Positions 45,553 through 55,742 of a DNA stretch of 64,000 bases are shown here, one piece after another (the stretch's first letter is position 1; each line of letters starts with the position of its first letter). This stretch comes from Plazaster borealis (lineage: Eukaryota; Echinodermata; Asteroidea; Forcipulatida; Labidiasteridae), in NCBI GenBank assembly GCA_021014325.1, contig CM037459.1, forward strand, positions 15,960,501 through 16,024,500, written 5' to 3'. The notes beneath the pieces were generated by a model. The model was not told the origin of the DNA. It saw only the letters and a list, made by a program, of their open reading frames with translations, and ran no database searches. A program made the translations under genes and the position numbers.

Positions 45553-46707
45553 GTGACAGGTAGTGCTGGGCGCCTAGTGAAATTCACTACGCGACTAGTC
45601 GCGCTTCAATTAGTTGCGACTTTGACACTAGTCGTGACTATTTTTTGTTTCACAAAATGCAATGCGGTATATTTTTAAGATGGTAAAAGCATGGTAGAAG
45701 TCAGGCTGAAATGTAAAGTATGCATTGCAATGGACGCCATTGCAGTAAGCAACTCTTTTTGATGCACTATGCTGGTTACACGGTTACCCGACCAATCGTC
45801 CAATTTTACGATTCAGTTAACCGTCGAAAAATTCACTTGAAAGTGTCGCGGAACGCACACCACACATTGTGATCATGATGTACACACTGCACAATCCATG
45901 CAACACACACAAGCAGTCACATCGTTTCCAATTTACAGGCTTGTAGTCTTTGTTATCTCGTTACTCTGCGTGCTTCAATAATGGCAAGAAACATTGAAAG
46001 CTAGAGGGTGTTTCAGAACAATGCGATTGGGATAAATGCCCGCTATTGGTAAAAAATACCAGCGCAATATGAATGCTCGGGAAATTTCTTTTTTTCCTCC
46101 CGAAATTGCAATAATTGTTATCGCTAGTGCGCGCTAAAGCCATACACAGCACTGTCATCGCTGGTACGCATGAAAAGGCTGTTGACAGCATGGTCTGTGT
46201 AGCACAGTTCCTCAAAATTTAAGCTTGCCTACAAAAAATTACACAATGTGTAGGCTTTGTTTTACAAAAATACCTAATTTTAGGATACCCTGGATGAAAA
46301 AAGGATTATTTTACTGTATAATTGGTTTCTTCTTGTATTTGTTTTATGTCTCGTTGTTGTTGTTGTTGTTGTTGTTGTTTTTTTTTTTTGGGGGGGGGGG
46401 GGTTTGTGGGATGATTGCACAAAGTCAAAATGCTGTGATGAAGACGCGATGTTTTTTATCAAATGCGCTGTGTGTAAATGATTTTTTCACGAGTTCGTGT
46501 AACCAACCATTTCACAAACAGTTACACGTTTACCAAAATAATCGTAAACGCGTAGGCAAATATGTGCATTCAATCATGGAGCAGTAATGGTTTTGTATCG
46601 AAGGATTGTGTTTCGTTAGTACACATGTCATCGTGAACGACACGTTTAGGCTAATGCATCAGGCAAATAATGGTGACTACTTTTTAAGTAGTTGTGGCTA
46701 CATAAAC

Positions 46708-47393
46708 CAGGGATGCCAGTTTTCCAGCTATTGCCGGAATTCCGGCTTTTTCAAATTTTCCCCAAATTTTTCCGGCGCTCCGTGTTCCATCAGGCCGGAG
46801 AAAATATATTTTATTGAAAACAGATTTCCGGCGCTCGTTTGGAGCGACTCGTGTTTAATGATAATATGTTTTGAAAGCGCCCTCAAGCGTTCGTACATGT
46901 ATAAATGCCGGAAGTATTGAGCGAAGACTAGACTTTTCTGTCGAATGTGTGGTTGTGCCGTATGGTATGTACTGATATATTTTGTGTGTACATCCATACA
47001 CGATCTTTGGACCATACATGAAATCGCTCTGAGAATTTTGTTTCGCGGACGATTGGCGTTACCATTGAGACATACCGACTGAGTTTTTGGCGTTACATTC
47101 AGTCATTATGGATGTTGAAAGAGAAGCTAATTTGAAACAAATTGATCGAGGGGTAAAGAATAGGTTTAATTGGCGGTGGCTGGAGTCGAAAGACAGTGGG
47201 GGTTATTTTTTATCAGACTACATGAGGAAGATCAAAATTTTCTTTTTCTTTATGTTTTATAAAAAAAAGAAATCGCTGTTATGTTTTTTATTGTTTTTTG
47301 GTCTGAGCGGCGGGGGTGGGGACGGCGGTGACCCCCTTTCCTTCGCAGCGAATTTTTTTCAGGCTCTGAAGGAAAGAGTCACTGGCATCCCTG
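46708..47393. mobile_element. Nested hAT-like element with 6-bp target duplication
   Basis: Perfect 13-bp ends CAGGGATGCCAGT (46708-46720, inverted at 47381-47393) are flanked by ATAAAC on both sides (46702-46707, 47394-47399). Left interior repeats CCGGAATTCCGG and CCGGCGCTC. Small frames inside (for example 47087-47413) have no recognised domain. It lies wholly inside the 45561-47519 element, so it is younger. Confidence 0.78.
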
Positions 47394-47484
47394 ATAAACA
47401 TAGCAATCAGTAGTCGCTGATGAATGAGTAGTCTGAAGGAAAGAGTCACTGGCATCCCTGATAAACATAGCAATCAGTAGTCGC
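47365..47484. repeat. 67-bp tandem duplication across an element boundary
   Basis: TCTGAAGGAAAGAGTCACTG begins at 47365 and again at 47432. The repeated block includes the nested element's right end, its ATAAAC flank and CATAGCAATCAGTAGTCGC. So it arose after the nested insertion. Confidence 0.8.
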
Positions 47485-47527
47485 GACCTGACACTAGTCG
47501 CACTAATTACCCAGGCTGAGTGACAGG

Positions 47528-48109
47528 AATTAAAACTTAAAAAAAAAAGTTTTACAGATTGTCATACATTATTACGCTCTTTAACAAAAAGGGCATTTAT
47601 AAATGGGAATAAAGGGGTAATTACTCTGTCTTAAACGGTTGTTAAAGACTTTGCAGGGTCGTGGCCGTGCGATAAAGAGCCTCACCTTCAGCCAGGTCCT
47701 TTATAGGTTTCTTGACACATACTTTTTGGTTTCAAAAATAGAAAAAGCCACTAACACCATGGATTATTTCAACATCATTGTGTGACATGTGTGACTGTCA
47801 AATATTAGTTTACCCTTGACATTACATGTTTGACCCACTCTTTAACAACAACACTTGGGGCTGATTTAAGCTGATCCCCCTCAATTCTGTTCAGGTCGGT
47901 TAGGTTAAACATAGAGAAAGTATCTCGGAGTTGCCACTTTCTTAACTCAAAGAGACATGATCACCACCGGCATGGCGCAGTGTATTTTGGGTGATCATAA
48001 TTCTCACATTCATGAATTTTGAAGATTTTGGAGTCAATTTTAAAAAGCAAAACTCTGTCGCATAGCTGTCATTAAAATTTGCCCTGCGGCCCGCCCGTCA
48101 TTGTATTTT
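47528..48109. other. Intron 3 spacer with half of the palindromic MITE
   Basis: 47606-47668 (GGGAATAAAGG.. to GCAGGGTCGTGGCCGTGC) matches the left half of the MITE at 17967-18103 and stops at the hairpin loop. The rest is unassigned. Confidence 0.6.
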
Positions 48110-48315
48110 GTTTTTCTGTTTGTGCCGATCTAACGTAGACGTTTTTTTTTTGTAACCTACCCTAAGAATTGAGTATGTAAAGAGTTAAACGGTTGAATAA
48201 AACAATGTGGTTAATTAGCTGTTCCGACATAGTAGTAGGAACAGCTATTGTTTTCGTCAAGATTTTTATTTGTTTTTATTATTATTATAATAAAAATCCC
48301 ATAGGTTTGTACACA
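48110..48315 (+). repeat. Dispersed repeat with GCTGTTCC hairpin, copy 1
   Basis: Matches 49317-49523 over about 200 bp (GATCTAACGTAGACG, AAGAATTGAGTA, TTAAACG, TTAATTAGCT). The hairpin at 48216-48247 has stem TAGCTGTTCC/GGAACAGCTA, followed by TTGTTTTCGTCAAG and ATT repeats. The hairpin layout resembles the rolling-circle family but the bases differ. Confidence 0.7.
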
Positions 48316-48498
48316 CCAATGTACATGTATGATAAACACTGTATACACTGAGCTTCCTTAGTCCCGCTTAAAAAAATCCACAGGCTACACAGATGGGGTC
48401 TCTCTTGGCCTCTCTTTCCTACAACCACTAGACCGCCTGCACAAAGTGTGCCTAGTTTGTCAATCCTCACTTAAAAAACAATGAATGGTTTGTTACAG

Positions 48499-48594
48499 GT
48501 GAAAACACTACTGGAAAACCAGCTGAAGTCTGCAATCAATGCATATAATGATAATGCGTCCATAACTGAAGCTGTAGATACTTTACAAAAAAAG
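48499..48594 (+). CDS. Tetraspanin, coding exon 4 (start of large extracellular loop)
   Basis: Thirty-two codons lie between a TTTGTTACAG acceptor and a GTAAGA donor at 48595. The peptide VKTLLENQLKSAINAYN continues DNASITEAVDTLQKK, an amphipathic helix like helix A of the tetraspanin large extracellular loop. NAS is an N-glycosylation sequon. In the family the next residues form the ..CCG motif and the disulfide-bonded variable region; that exon is not in the window. Phase 0 joins it to exon 3 (..IYQDE). The corresponding TSPAN3 exon also stops just before the CCG motif, as I recall. Confidence 0.85.
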
Positions 48595-48839
48595 GTAAGA
48601 ATATGCTTACATGTACATACAAGAGCCACCTTCATGGATACATAAGCCATCGTGTACCAGTTTGAACAGATCCCTCTGTTCAGAGCTCTCTTCCTGCTTA
48701 AAAAATAGGTTCAACACTTTTAAGAAAGTGAGTCATGCAATAGTATTAATTACAAATGCCAGAATTTGTTCAAGTATGCTAATCATTTACATTAGTATTA
48801 GCTTACTCCACTCAACTAACCCAAAGAGCCACTACTAGT

Positions 48840-48960
48840 GCTAAGAGAGGTTTGCGGTAACACCATGTGAATATCTCTTTTGAGTAGTGTTGGTTCTGAA
48901 AAGAACCGGTGGTTACTGACTCAACGTTTCGATCAGTATGCTCTGATCGTCTTCAGGAGA
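48840..48960 (-). ncRNA. Hammerhead-like hairpin with conserved tail, copy 1
   Basis: Minus strand: CTGAAGA, one extra base, stem GATCAG/CTGATC with loop AGCATA, then GAAACGTT (positions 48956-48924 downward). Downstream, as at 54.6 kb, come GGTTCTTTTCAGAACC and ACATGGTGTTACCGCAAACC. CUGANGA-stem-GAAA is the hammerhead ribozyme core, but the extra base after CUGANGA is not standard. The outer stem here is only about 3 bp. Confidence 0.4.
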
Positions 48961-49316
48961 ATGCTGGACTCTGTTGCTGGATGCTGCTTAAGTACTTGAG
49001 CTTGGTGTTGCGTGAAGGCGGGAACTGGATAAGCTGGGCTTAGTTTGGTGAAGCGTGTAGGCTTGAGTGGGACTAAACCTAAACTGAAACCCACAGGGCG
49101 TGGGCAGGGAGTGTGTGCTCACTGAACTGAATCAGTTGGTGACAAGCACAGGGAAGGAGAGGGAACCTAGAGGAGACTGAGGGTATAGATGACCCAAGTC
49201 TAAGGGGTAGTTAATGCACTACTGATGCGTTTTCCCTATTCGACAGGATAAATTCACTTTGAGTTTTTTAATATATACACAACAGCACCCCTTCTGGCCC
49301 CACCCATACTGCCCTG
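48961..49316. other. Intron 4 spacer
   Basis: GC-richer sequence, probably the upstream part of the element carrying the hammerhead-like hairpin (minus strand). No coding match. Confidence 0.35.
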
Positions 49317-49523
49317 CGGTTTTTCTCTTTCCCCCGATCTAACGTAGACGTGGTTTTTATTAACCTACTCCAAGAATTGAGTAAGTAAATAGTTAAACGT
49401 TTGAATAAAACAGTGTGGTTAATTAGCTATTCCGCAATAGTAGTCGGAACAGCTATTGTTTTCGCCAAGATTGTTATTTGTTTTTATTATTATTATTATA
49501 AAAATCCCATAGGTTTTGTACAC
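49317..49523 (+). repeat. Dispersed repeat with GCTATTCC hairpin, copy 2
   Basis: Second copy of the 48110-48315 repeat, starting at GCCCTGCGG. The hairpin at 49424-49455 is TAGCTATTCCG/CGGAACAGCTA with a loop changed from copy 1, again keeping pairing. Confidence 0.7.
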
Positions 49524-50100
49524 CAAAAGTCCACCAAAAGTCATACTAGGCTTAATATTAAAAAGTCAGATGCTATATCAAATTATAGTTTAGGTCATGA
49601 AGTTATAGTAAAATGTAATTAGCTTAAATGATTTAATTAGTTTACTTAGTTATAATGACATGAATATTTAATGAGCCAATCTTGAGACCACCATATCTCA
49701 AAAAGTATACGTCCGATCATCAAATTTTTTTGGATTACATGTATATACTTATGGGATACTGTTTAACTTATTTGATGGCCTAAAATGCCGAATGACGTCA
49801 CCATGACATCATTTATTGCGCATTTTGTATTTGTGTACGAAACCCATGGCTCTGAAAAGTGTACAGTACCGATTGCAAATAAGTAGACGCTGTGCGATAA
49901 ATTTTGCGCGATAGAAATGCCTCGGCGCGATAAATTGTTGCGCCGCCTATCGCGTGGGTTTTATCGCGCCAGACAACAAAATAAGTAAACAGCCATCGGC
50001 AATTAGTCGCGCATAGGCGGTACTCTTTCGCGACAATCTCCACGCGAAAAATGCTGGACCGTTCTCCTTGCATGGTTGCATGAATGCTTGAGATGTGATT
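49524..50100. other. Intron 4, fragment related to 14.5 kb
   Basis: 49670-49810 (GAGACCACCATATCTCAAAA, then GAATGACGTCACCATGACATC) is the inverted counterpart of 14480-14630. The rest has GCGCGATA-rich sequence near 49895-49970 (GCGATAAATT, GCGCGATAG) of unknown type. Confidence 0.45.
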
Positions 50101-50610
50101 CATTGTTGTTCCCAGCTGAAAGCAACCACAGTATACAGCCAATTACATCTTTATTTGGAAGGAAACTGCCTGTTTGATTTGAAGAACTATTTACTGAAAA
50201 GAAGTTTGACAGCTAGCGCTAGCGGCATCACAAAGGAAGTGTTGCTCTTAGGCAGCCCATTCCAAGTGAATCATACACGAAAGTTCTATAAAGTCACTTT
50301 TGTATAAACCTACCGCCCCTCCACCGCTCTGTCTGGTGCTGGTCTAAAACTAACCCAATAGGCAACCGACTACGTCTTTATTTGGAAGGAGACAGCCGGT
50401 TTTATTGGACGAGCTAGTTTCAGAAACAAGTATGAAAAGCTAGCGGCATCACAGAGGAAGTGTAGGCGTCCTCTTTCGCCACTGTCCCCAGTGAATTAAA
50501 TTCCCATCAATGGGAAAGTCCGATCTTCAAAAGACCACACTTTTATAAGCCAAAGCTTCTTTTATATTTTACCAACGGCATCACAAAGGAACCATTGAAC
50601 AATGGAGCTG
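50101..50610. repeat. Local tandem block: two copies of an AGCGGCATCACAAAGGAAG unit
   Basis: Units at about 50101-50275 and 50341-50500 share CAGCCAATTACATCTTTATT / ACGTCTTTATTTGGAAGGA and AGCTAGCGGCATCACA-AGGAAGTG. A further partial GGCATCACAAAGGAACC lies near 50578. Related, more diverged units recur at 51720-51960 and 53405-53550. Not recognised as coding. Confidence 0.65.
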
Positions 50611-51150
50611 TCACTCATCTTCGTGAAGGATGTGCATTTTTTTTAGTCAGGATAAATTTAAAGTGGGAGGTTTGGCTCTGTGAGTTTTTGCAATTATTTG
50701 CTATAACAAGGAAAGGAAAACTTGCTTTAACATAGTTCTTCATGTTAACATTATTATTGGGACTCTGAAAGTAACACAAGTTGTTGAGTTACTGAGATAG
50801 GTATTGATGGATGACATAAAGCAAGTAAGAAGACATACCAATTTATCCGCAGTAATGACATCCTAGACTTTCGGTATGACCTTCCAGATCTATTTTTATA
50901 TTTGGATGACGAAATTCTAAAGTAGGTTGTCGTCTTACAGAAATAATTCATGATTATAAAGTTGACAGACTGAGCGTATAGGATGTCGCCTCCTTGATAC
51001 ATTTTATGTTCTTGCGGAGCTCTGATGTTGCAAAACTTATACGTAAGATGACAACATCATGAGATCATTCATGTCAGGATGACAACTCCTTGTAAGTAGA
51101 ATGTCATCTTCCAGATGCCGTTCAAATTAAATTAATGTATGGGAAGATTG
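50611..51150. other. Intron 4 spacer
   Basis: No feature recognised; repeated GATGACATC/GATGACAAC words on both strands near 50860-51110 hint at an old repeat. Confidence 0.35.
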
Positions 51151-51186
51151 GACGCATATAATTTAGTCAAGGGAGTCGAACCAATA

Positions 51187-51290
51187 GGCCTACAAAACTT
51201 TTATAACATCAATATAATTTGAATTGAAATATAGGCCTACAAAACTTTTATAACATCAATATAATTTAAATTGAAATATTACTCTTGTTA
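51187..51290. repeat. About 50-bp direct tandem duplication
   Basis: AGGCCTACAAAACTTTTATA and ACATCAATATAATTT occur twice in succession (from about 51188 and 51233), with one substitution at most. Recent slippage or unequal exchange. Confidence 0.8.
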
Positions 51291-51462
51291 TCATTTTGTT
51301 TTGTTGAAAAAAAAATCATTAAACAAATGTCAAAAAAAAAATGATGAAAAGTAAATAAATTCAGAAAAAACATTCTTTTTTAGAGACAGGCAAAAAGCAA
51401 ATTTTCAACCACGTGATTTCGGACATTTTTTAGTTTGTATTCAACAACAATTTAAGTTTTAC

Positions 51463-52400
51463 TCGTACACGTATGAAAATAGGTGGAGTAAAAATTTAGC
51501 TGTCAAATTGTTTTACAGCTGTACATAATACACTTGAACTCAATAGTATGCATTGAAAAGAAAGCCGGTCGGTCAAAGATTCTGTAAAGTGGCCGTGCTC
51601 TTTCATATATGCACCATCCTCTGACCATGGCAACACTGTTGCTAGGCGGCGGAAACTTTTCAACGCTTATGAGCCTTGCCCGGCAATGATTTCAGCAAGC
51701 AAGTTGTGTTACCTCAAATGACAGAAGTCCGATCCACAGAATCAACCATTTACGTCTTTATTTTGACGGAATTGGCTGATTTATTTGAAGGCTTAATCCC
51801 TTTCAATACCTCATGCGAATGCGATGCGAGTTTGACGTCATTTTGATGTCACAACTCTGTTTTCGCCGCGATATTTGCCAGATAGTTGAGCACAACTCAA
51901 CCCCTAGGCGCAACTTAATTCCTTTGTGATCCAGCGGCATCACTGAGGAATCATGTTTCTTTGAAGATGAATCTCGTTATACCCCCCCCCCTCGTTTGAA
52001 CGGGGTTCAACATCCAAACATCCAAAGTGTCAATCACTTAAGGAAAATGTAGCGGAGACTTTAATAGACAGGGTCATTTTTAAAGACGTAAAAGCTATTC
52101 TTTGTGGGATCAATTTCGGAGGGAAACTGACAAGTTAATGGAGAATAATTTCCTAAAAGGCCCTAATTCAAATTTTAAAATAATCTCAATTCCAAAAGCT
52201 CTTAGCATTTAAAAGAAAAATTATTGAAACGAAAGTTCGATTTAAGTCATGTCAATTGAAGACAATGCTGAAACAGTGTTTGAAACGCTTAGACTGACGG
52301 AGACTATTTTAATAGTTGAGAGATTAAACTCTCTCAACTCTTCCTATTTTGTGGAATAAATGATTGTCTCTGCTATTCAATTGCCCTGATTAAAGATGAC
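51463..52400. repeat. Segmental duplication, arm A
   Basis: Matches 53167-53910 in order: ATTGAAAAGAAAGCCGGTCG, CTGACCATGGCAACACTGTT, GACAGAAGTCCGATCCACAG, CATCACTGAGGAATC, a C tract at 51982-51991, TGGAGAATAATTTCCTAAAA and TTGTCTCTGCTATTCAATTG. Longer than arm B, which lacks part of the centre. Confidence 0.8.
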
Positions 52401-52775
52401 ACTTTTATTAATTTTGAACGAATTTCATTAAAGGTTTCCTGGTTTAGGTCTGTCAATAAATTTTTTTTCTGAGGAACGTCCACTGTTTAGCGGGGAAAAA
52501 CCCCAGATATGTCGGACTATATTAATAATTATTTATGCTACACGAAAATAAGGTTTGGGTTTAAAAAACTGAAACTGCCAACAAGAAAAAAAACACCATC
52601 AAATTTGTTCAAGCCTATGTATTCTTGAAAAATTATGGTAGATTGATCAGTTACAACACAAAGGTTTTTGTAACAAAACAATACACATATGTCACATCAA
52701 CATTTTCACGGCAATGCTCCGTAGCAACACTGTTGCTCTAACAGAATCATTTAGGTTAATAAAACAATATACACG
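52401..52775. other. Intron 4 spacer between duplication arms
   Basis: AT-rich, no feature recognised. Confidence 0.35.
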
Positions 52776-53161
52776 TTAAAGACACTGGACACCGTTGGTA
52801 ATTGTCAAAGACCAGTCTTCTCACTTGGTGTATCTCAACATATGCATAAAATAACAAACCTGTGAAAATTTGAGCTCAATTGGTCGTCGAAGTTGCGAGA
52901 TAATAACGAAAGAAAAAAACACCCTTGTCACACGAAGTTGTGTGCTTTTAGATGGTTGGTTTAGAGACCTCAAATTCTAATTCTGAGGTCTCGAAATCAA
53001 ACTCGTTGAAAATTACTTCTTTCTTGAAAACTACGTCACTCCAGAGGGAGCCGTTTCTCACAGTGTTTTATACTATCAACCTCTCCCCATTACTCATTAC
53101 CAAGTAAGGTTTTATGCTATAATTATTTTGAGTAATTACTAATAGTGTCCACTGCCTTTAA
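52776..53161. mobile_element. TTAA-flanked MITE between duplication arms
   Basis: Ends TTAAAGACACTGGACACC and GTGTCCACTGCCTTTAA are inverted repeats flanked by TTAA at 52776-52779 and 53158-53161. Interior TTGGTAATT and AATTACTAATAG extend the symmetry. An internal pair GAGACCTCAAATT..CTGAGGTCTC lies near 52965-52997. TTAA targets suggest a Kolobok or piggyBac-like source. I remember near-identical repeats from sea star genomes, unverified here. Confidence 0.75.
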
Positions 53162-53166
53162 GTTCC

Positions 53167-53910
53167 AAACATACACGTTAAGGCAGGGTAAAAACTTTGC
53201 TGTCCAATTGTTTTCGAGCCGCACATTATACTTGAACAAAATAGTATGCATTGAAAAGAAAGCCAGTCGGTCAAAGACTCCCGTAGAGTGGCCGTGCTCC
53301 TGTAGGCACTGTCCTCTGACCATGGCAACACTGTTGCTAGGCGGAGTAAGAACCTTTCCAACGCTTATGGGCCTTGCCACGGCAATTATTTCATGAAGAA
53401 AGCGGTGTAGGCCCCAAAAGACAGAAGTCCGATCCACAGAATCAACAAATTACGTCTTTATTTTGACTGAATCGGCAAATTTATTTAAAGGCTTTACAAT
53501 AAAGAAATTCCGAACTCCAGCAGCATCACAAAGGAATCGTGTTTCTCTGAAGATGAACCTCGTTACCCCCCCCCCCCCCCAGGTTTGAACGCGGTTCAAC
53601 ATCTCAAAAAGTGTCAATCACTTGAGGAAAATATATCAGGGACTTTTTTAAGACGTAAAAACAATTCTTTGGGGGATCAATTTGGGGGAAAACTGACAAG
53701 TTAATGGAGAATAATTTCCTAAAAGGCCCTAATTCAAATTTTAAAATAATCTCAATTCCTATAGCTCTTAGTTTTTAAAAGAAAAATTATTGAAACGACA
53801 GTTCGATTGAAGACAATATCGAAACAGTGTTTGAAACTACTCTTCTTGTTATTGGTTGAATAAATTATTGTCTCTGCTTTTTCAATTGCCCTAATGTTTG
53901 AATTTTCCTT
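53167..53910. repeat. Segmental duplication, arm B
   Basis: Second copy of 51463-52400, with a 15-base C tract at 53566-53580 in the position of arm A's shorter one. It lacks the stretch equivalent to 51800-51930. Small frames on both strands occupy the conserved CATGGCAACACTGTTGCTAG part but no domain is recognised. Confidence 0.8.
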
Positions 53911-54614
53911 GTTAGAGCTTACGGATACGGAGGAGCAGGAAAAAAACATCACAAATTCAGCTTTAGGCACGAGGTATGCACAAAATGTTGAATAAAAAAT
54001 CCGAGATTGAAAGATGCTGTGATGTTGTGTGATTCACCGGCGCTAAACTTGCAATTCCCACGCCACAATTTGCGTGATTACCCGAGAATGTAGTTGATTT
54101 TTTGGTGTGTTTATATAATATTCATTTGAAATGGATTTGGGGTCTCGTTATAAAAAAATAGACTCCAGGTGTAATTTAATGTCTTGGGTACTAGTTTATG
54201 TTGTGAAAATGCCAGTCGGTGTCGGCAACTTGTGTATGTGATCGGAATTTGGCATTTTGATTGAGTTGTGATTACGCCCGGGCAATGTTCAGCCATGGTT
54301 CAACTGTTAAGAAGTTTGCGTCCGTATTTTCTTTGGTCCAATACCATCTACTTTATTGTACTCTCACGTAAAACACAGACTTCAGAGCCGTCCAAAAAGA
54401 TTACACTTTACTTGAAATGTTTCCCACCCTGCTGCTTCTTGGGCAGCTTACAAAGGCATTGGCTGCATCGCCCACATTGGTTGGTCAATCAGTTTCAACT
54501 GCAAACGATAACAAGAAGGCCTATTGGTATGTTTAAGTAAAATGGAAGGGCAAGCCTACCTAACGGCACAAAATGCAGCAAAAATTATTTTAAAACAAAA
54601 AAACTACCTGAAAA
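53911..54614. other. Intron 4 spacer
   Basis: No exon or element recognised; the frame at 54268-54540 has no family resemblance. Confidence 0.4.
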
Positions 54615-54660
54615 GGTCTCCTGACGATGACTAGAGCAAGCTAGTCGAAACGTTGAGACC
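54615..54660 (+). ncRNA. Hammerhead-like hairpin with closing stem, copy 2
   Basis: GGTCTC (54615-54620) pairs with GAGACC (54655-54660). Inside lie CTGACGA (54621-54627), one extra T, a perfect 6-bp stem GACTAG/CTAGTC around AGCAAG, GAAA (54647-54650) and CGTT. This mirrors a hammerhead ribozyme (stem I, CUGANGA, stem II, GAAA, minimal stem III, UH). The extra base before stem II departs from the consensus, so activity is uncertain. Hammerheads with very short stem III are known from Penelope-like retroelements. Confidence 0.45.
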
Positions 54661-54671
54661 AATTTAAGAAA

Positions 54672-54945
54672 TAACTCCGCGGTAGTACAGTTAATCACGA
54701 TCCTATAAAGTAGTAGTCCCAGCCTATTTTCTATACCATCCGCCCAGGTAATAGTTAAAAAGCAGGACAGTTCTTTTCAGAACTGAGAAGTCTCCCGAAC
54801 CCCCGAACATCTACTCCACGGTAGTAGAATAAAGCAAGACAGTTCTCTAAGAACAAACTCTACCTGGCAAGTAGATACACACATGGTGTTACCGCAAACC
54901 AAATATATATTGATAGCTCACCATGCAATGCCTCAAATCCTATAA
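54672..54945 (+). repeat. About 265-bp dispersed repeat, copy 2
   Basis: Same sequence and orientation as 33008-33275 with few changes. It follows the hammerhead-like hairpin at a distance of 11 bp, suggesting both belong to one element whose 5' part is lacking at 33 kb. Confidence 0.75.
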
Positions 54946-55436
54946 AAAACTACCTCTTACGCGGTCGGTTGCATGTTCAGTTTGAACCGGAATTTGTTTC
55001 CCTTGTTGTAAATTACTAAAAAACCAACACAGTTTTACGTACCAAAGCGAAGCCAATAGCTGGCCCCTGATCAACTGTGGGTCTTTTTTTTTAAATTTAA
55101 TGTAAGCCCGGGACACTTTCCAGGCCTGTCTTGTGAGTATGATTGACACTCTTATTGAGATCCAATCATGTCTTATCTTGATCCTCCACAGTTTGTTATA
55201 CATTGTTTCCCTCAAAAGACAAGCCGCTGCATGTGCGGTGTCTCTGTGGTTTAGATTTTGGGTCCCCCTGGCCAAATGCCAGTTGAAACGATGTTTATGA
55301 ATTTTACAGCCAATAGAAATGTGTGTTTTTAGACAGATTTGCAGCCTTGATCAAGGCTGTCTTGCGCTATCCATGCACAGAGTGTTATATCCACAAATGG
55401 AGTCTGTAACAAGGATGATGCTCAGTCGACATCGCA
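54946..55436. other. Intron 4 spacer
   Basis: No feature recognised. Confidence 0.35.
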
Positions 55437-55501
55437 CATACATGTACATGTACATGTACATGTGTAAATGTACATGTGCTGATGTACATGTACATGTACA
55501 T
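55437..55501. repeat. ACATGT microsatellite
   Basis: TACATG units repeated about ten times with two interruptions. The frames crossing it on both strands are repeat by-products. Confidence 0.9.
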
Positions 55502-55596
55502 TGTGCTGGTGAACACGTATGCACGGTGTACCATGCAGCAAGGGCCGGGTGGTTGCGGGACAAATGCGGCTCACCATCTGGTGGATTCTCTTACAT

Positions 55597-55742
55597 AGAT
55601 GCCCCATGGAGGTATCTACCTCCATGGATACCCCTAGCTATGTATGTTCCGACAATATTCCAATATTCCAATAGCCCCTCGGGGTCGGGGTAAGGGTTAC
55701 GATTATGAAAATTTGTCGGAACATAGCCTTAAAAGGCTATGG
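55597..55742. repeat. Palindrome cluster (fold-back element)
   Basis: CCATGGAGGTA/TACCTCCATGG (2-nt spacer, near 55603-55626), then TATGTTCCGACAA near 55640 inverted as TTGTCGGAACATA near 55714, then CATAGCCTTAAAAGGCTATG at the right end. Three stems nested or adjacent in 145 bp. Non-coding. Confidence 0.7.

Larger units (their letters stand above)
45561..47519. mobile_element. hAT-superfamily element with 8-bp target duplication
   Basis: The target duplication GTGACAGG is exact at 45553-45560 and 47520-47527. Ends are TAGTGCTGGGCGCCTAGTG (left) and the inverse of TCAGCCTGGGTAATTAGTG (right), sharing CTGGG and TAGTG. The left 220 bp match the fragment at 26262-26508. An 8-bp duplication is typical of hAT elements. 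The interior of 1.96 kb holds a nested element (46708-47393) and a long TTG/T/G simple repeat (46352-46402). No intact transposase frame is recognised. Confidence 0.78.

Noticed and set aside
54268..54540. A 90-residue open frame with an apparent hydrophobic start
   Set aside because: No family resemblance, no splice evidence, and AT-rich intronic surroundings.
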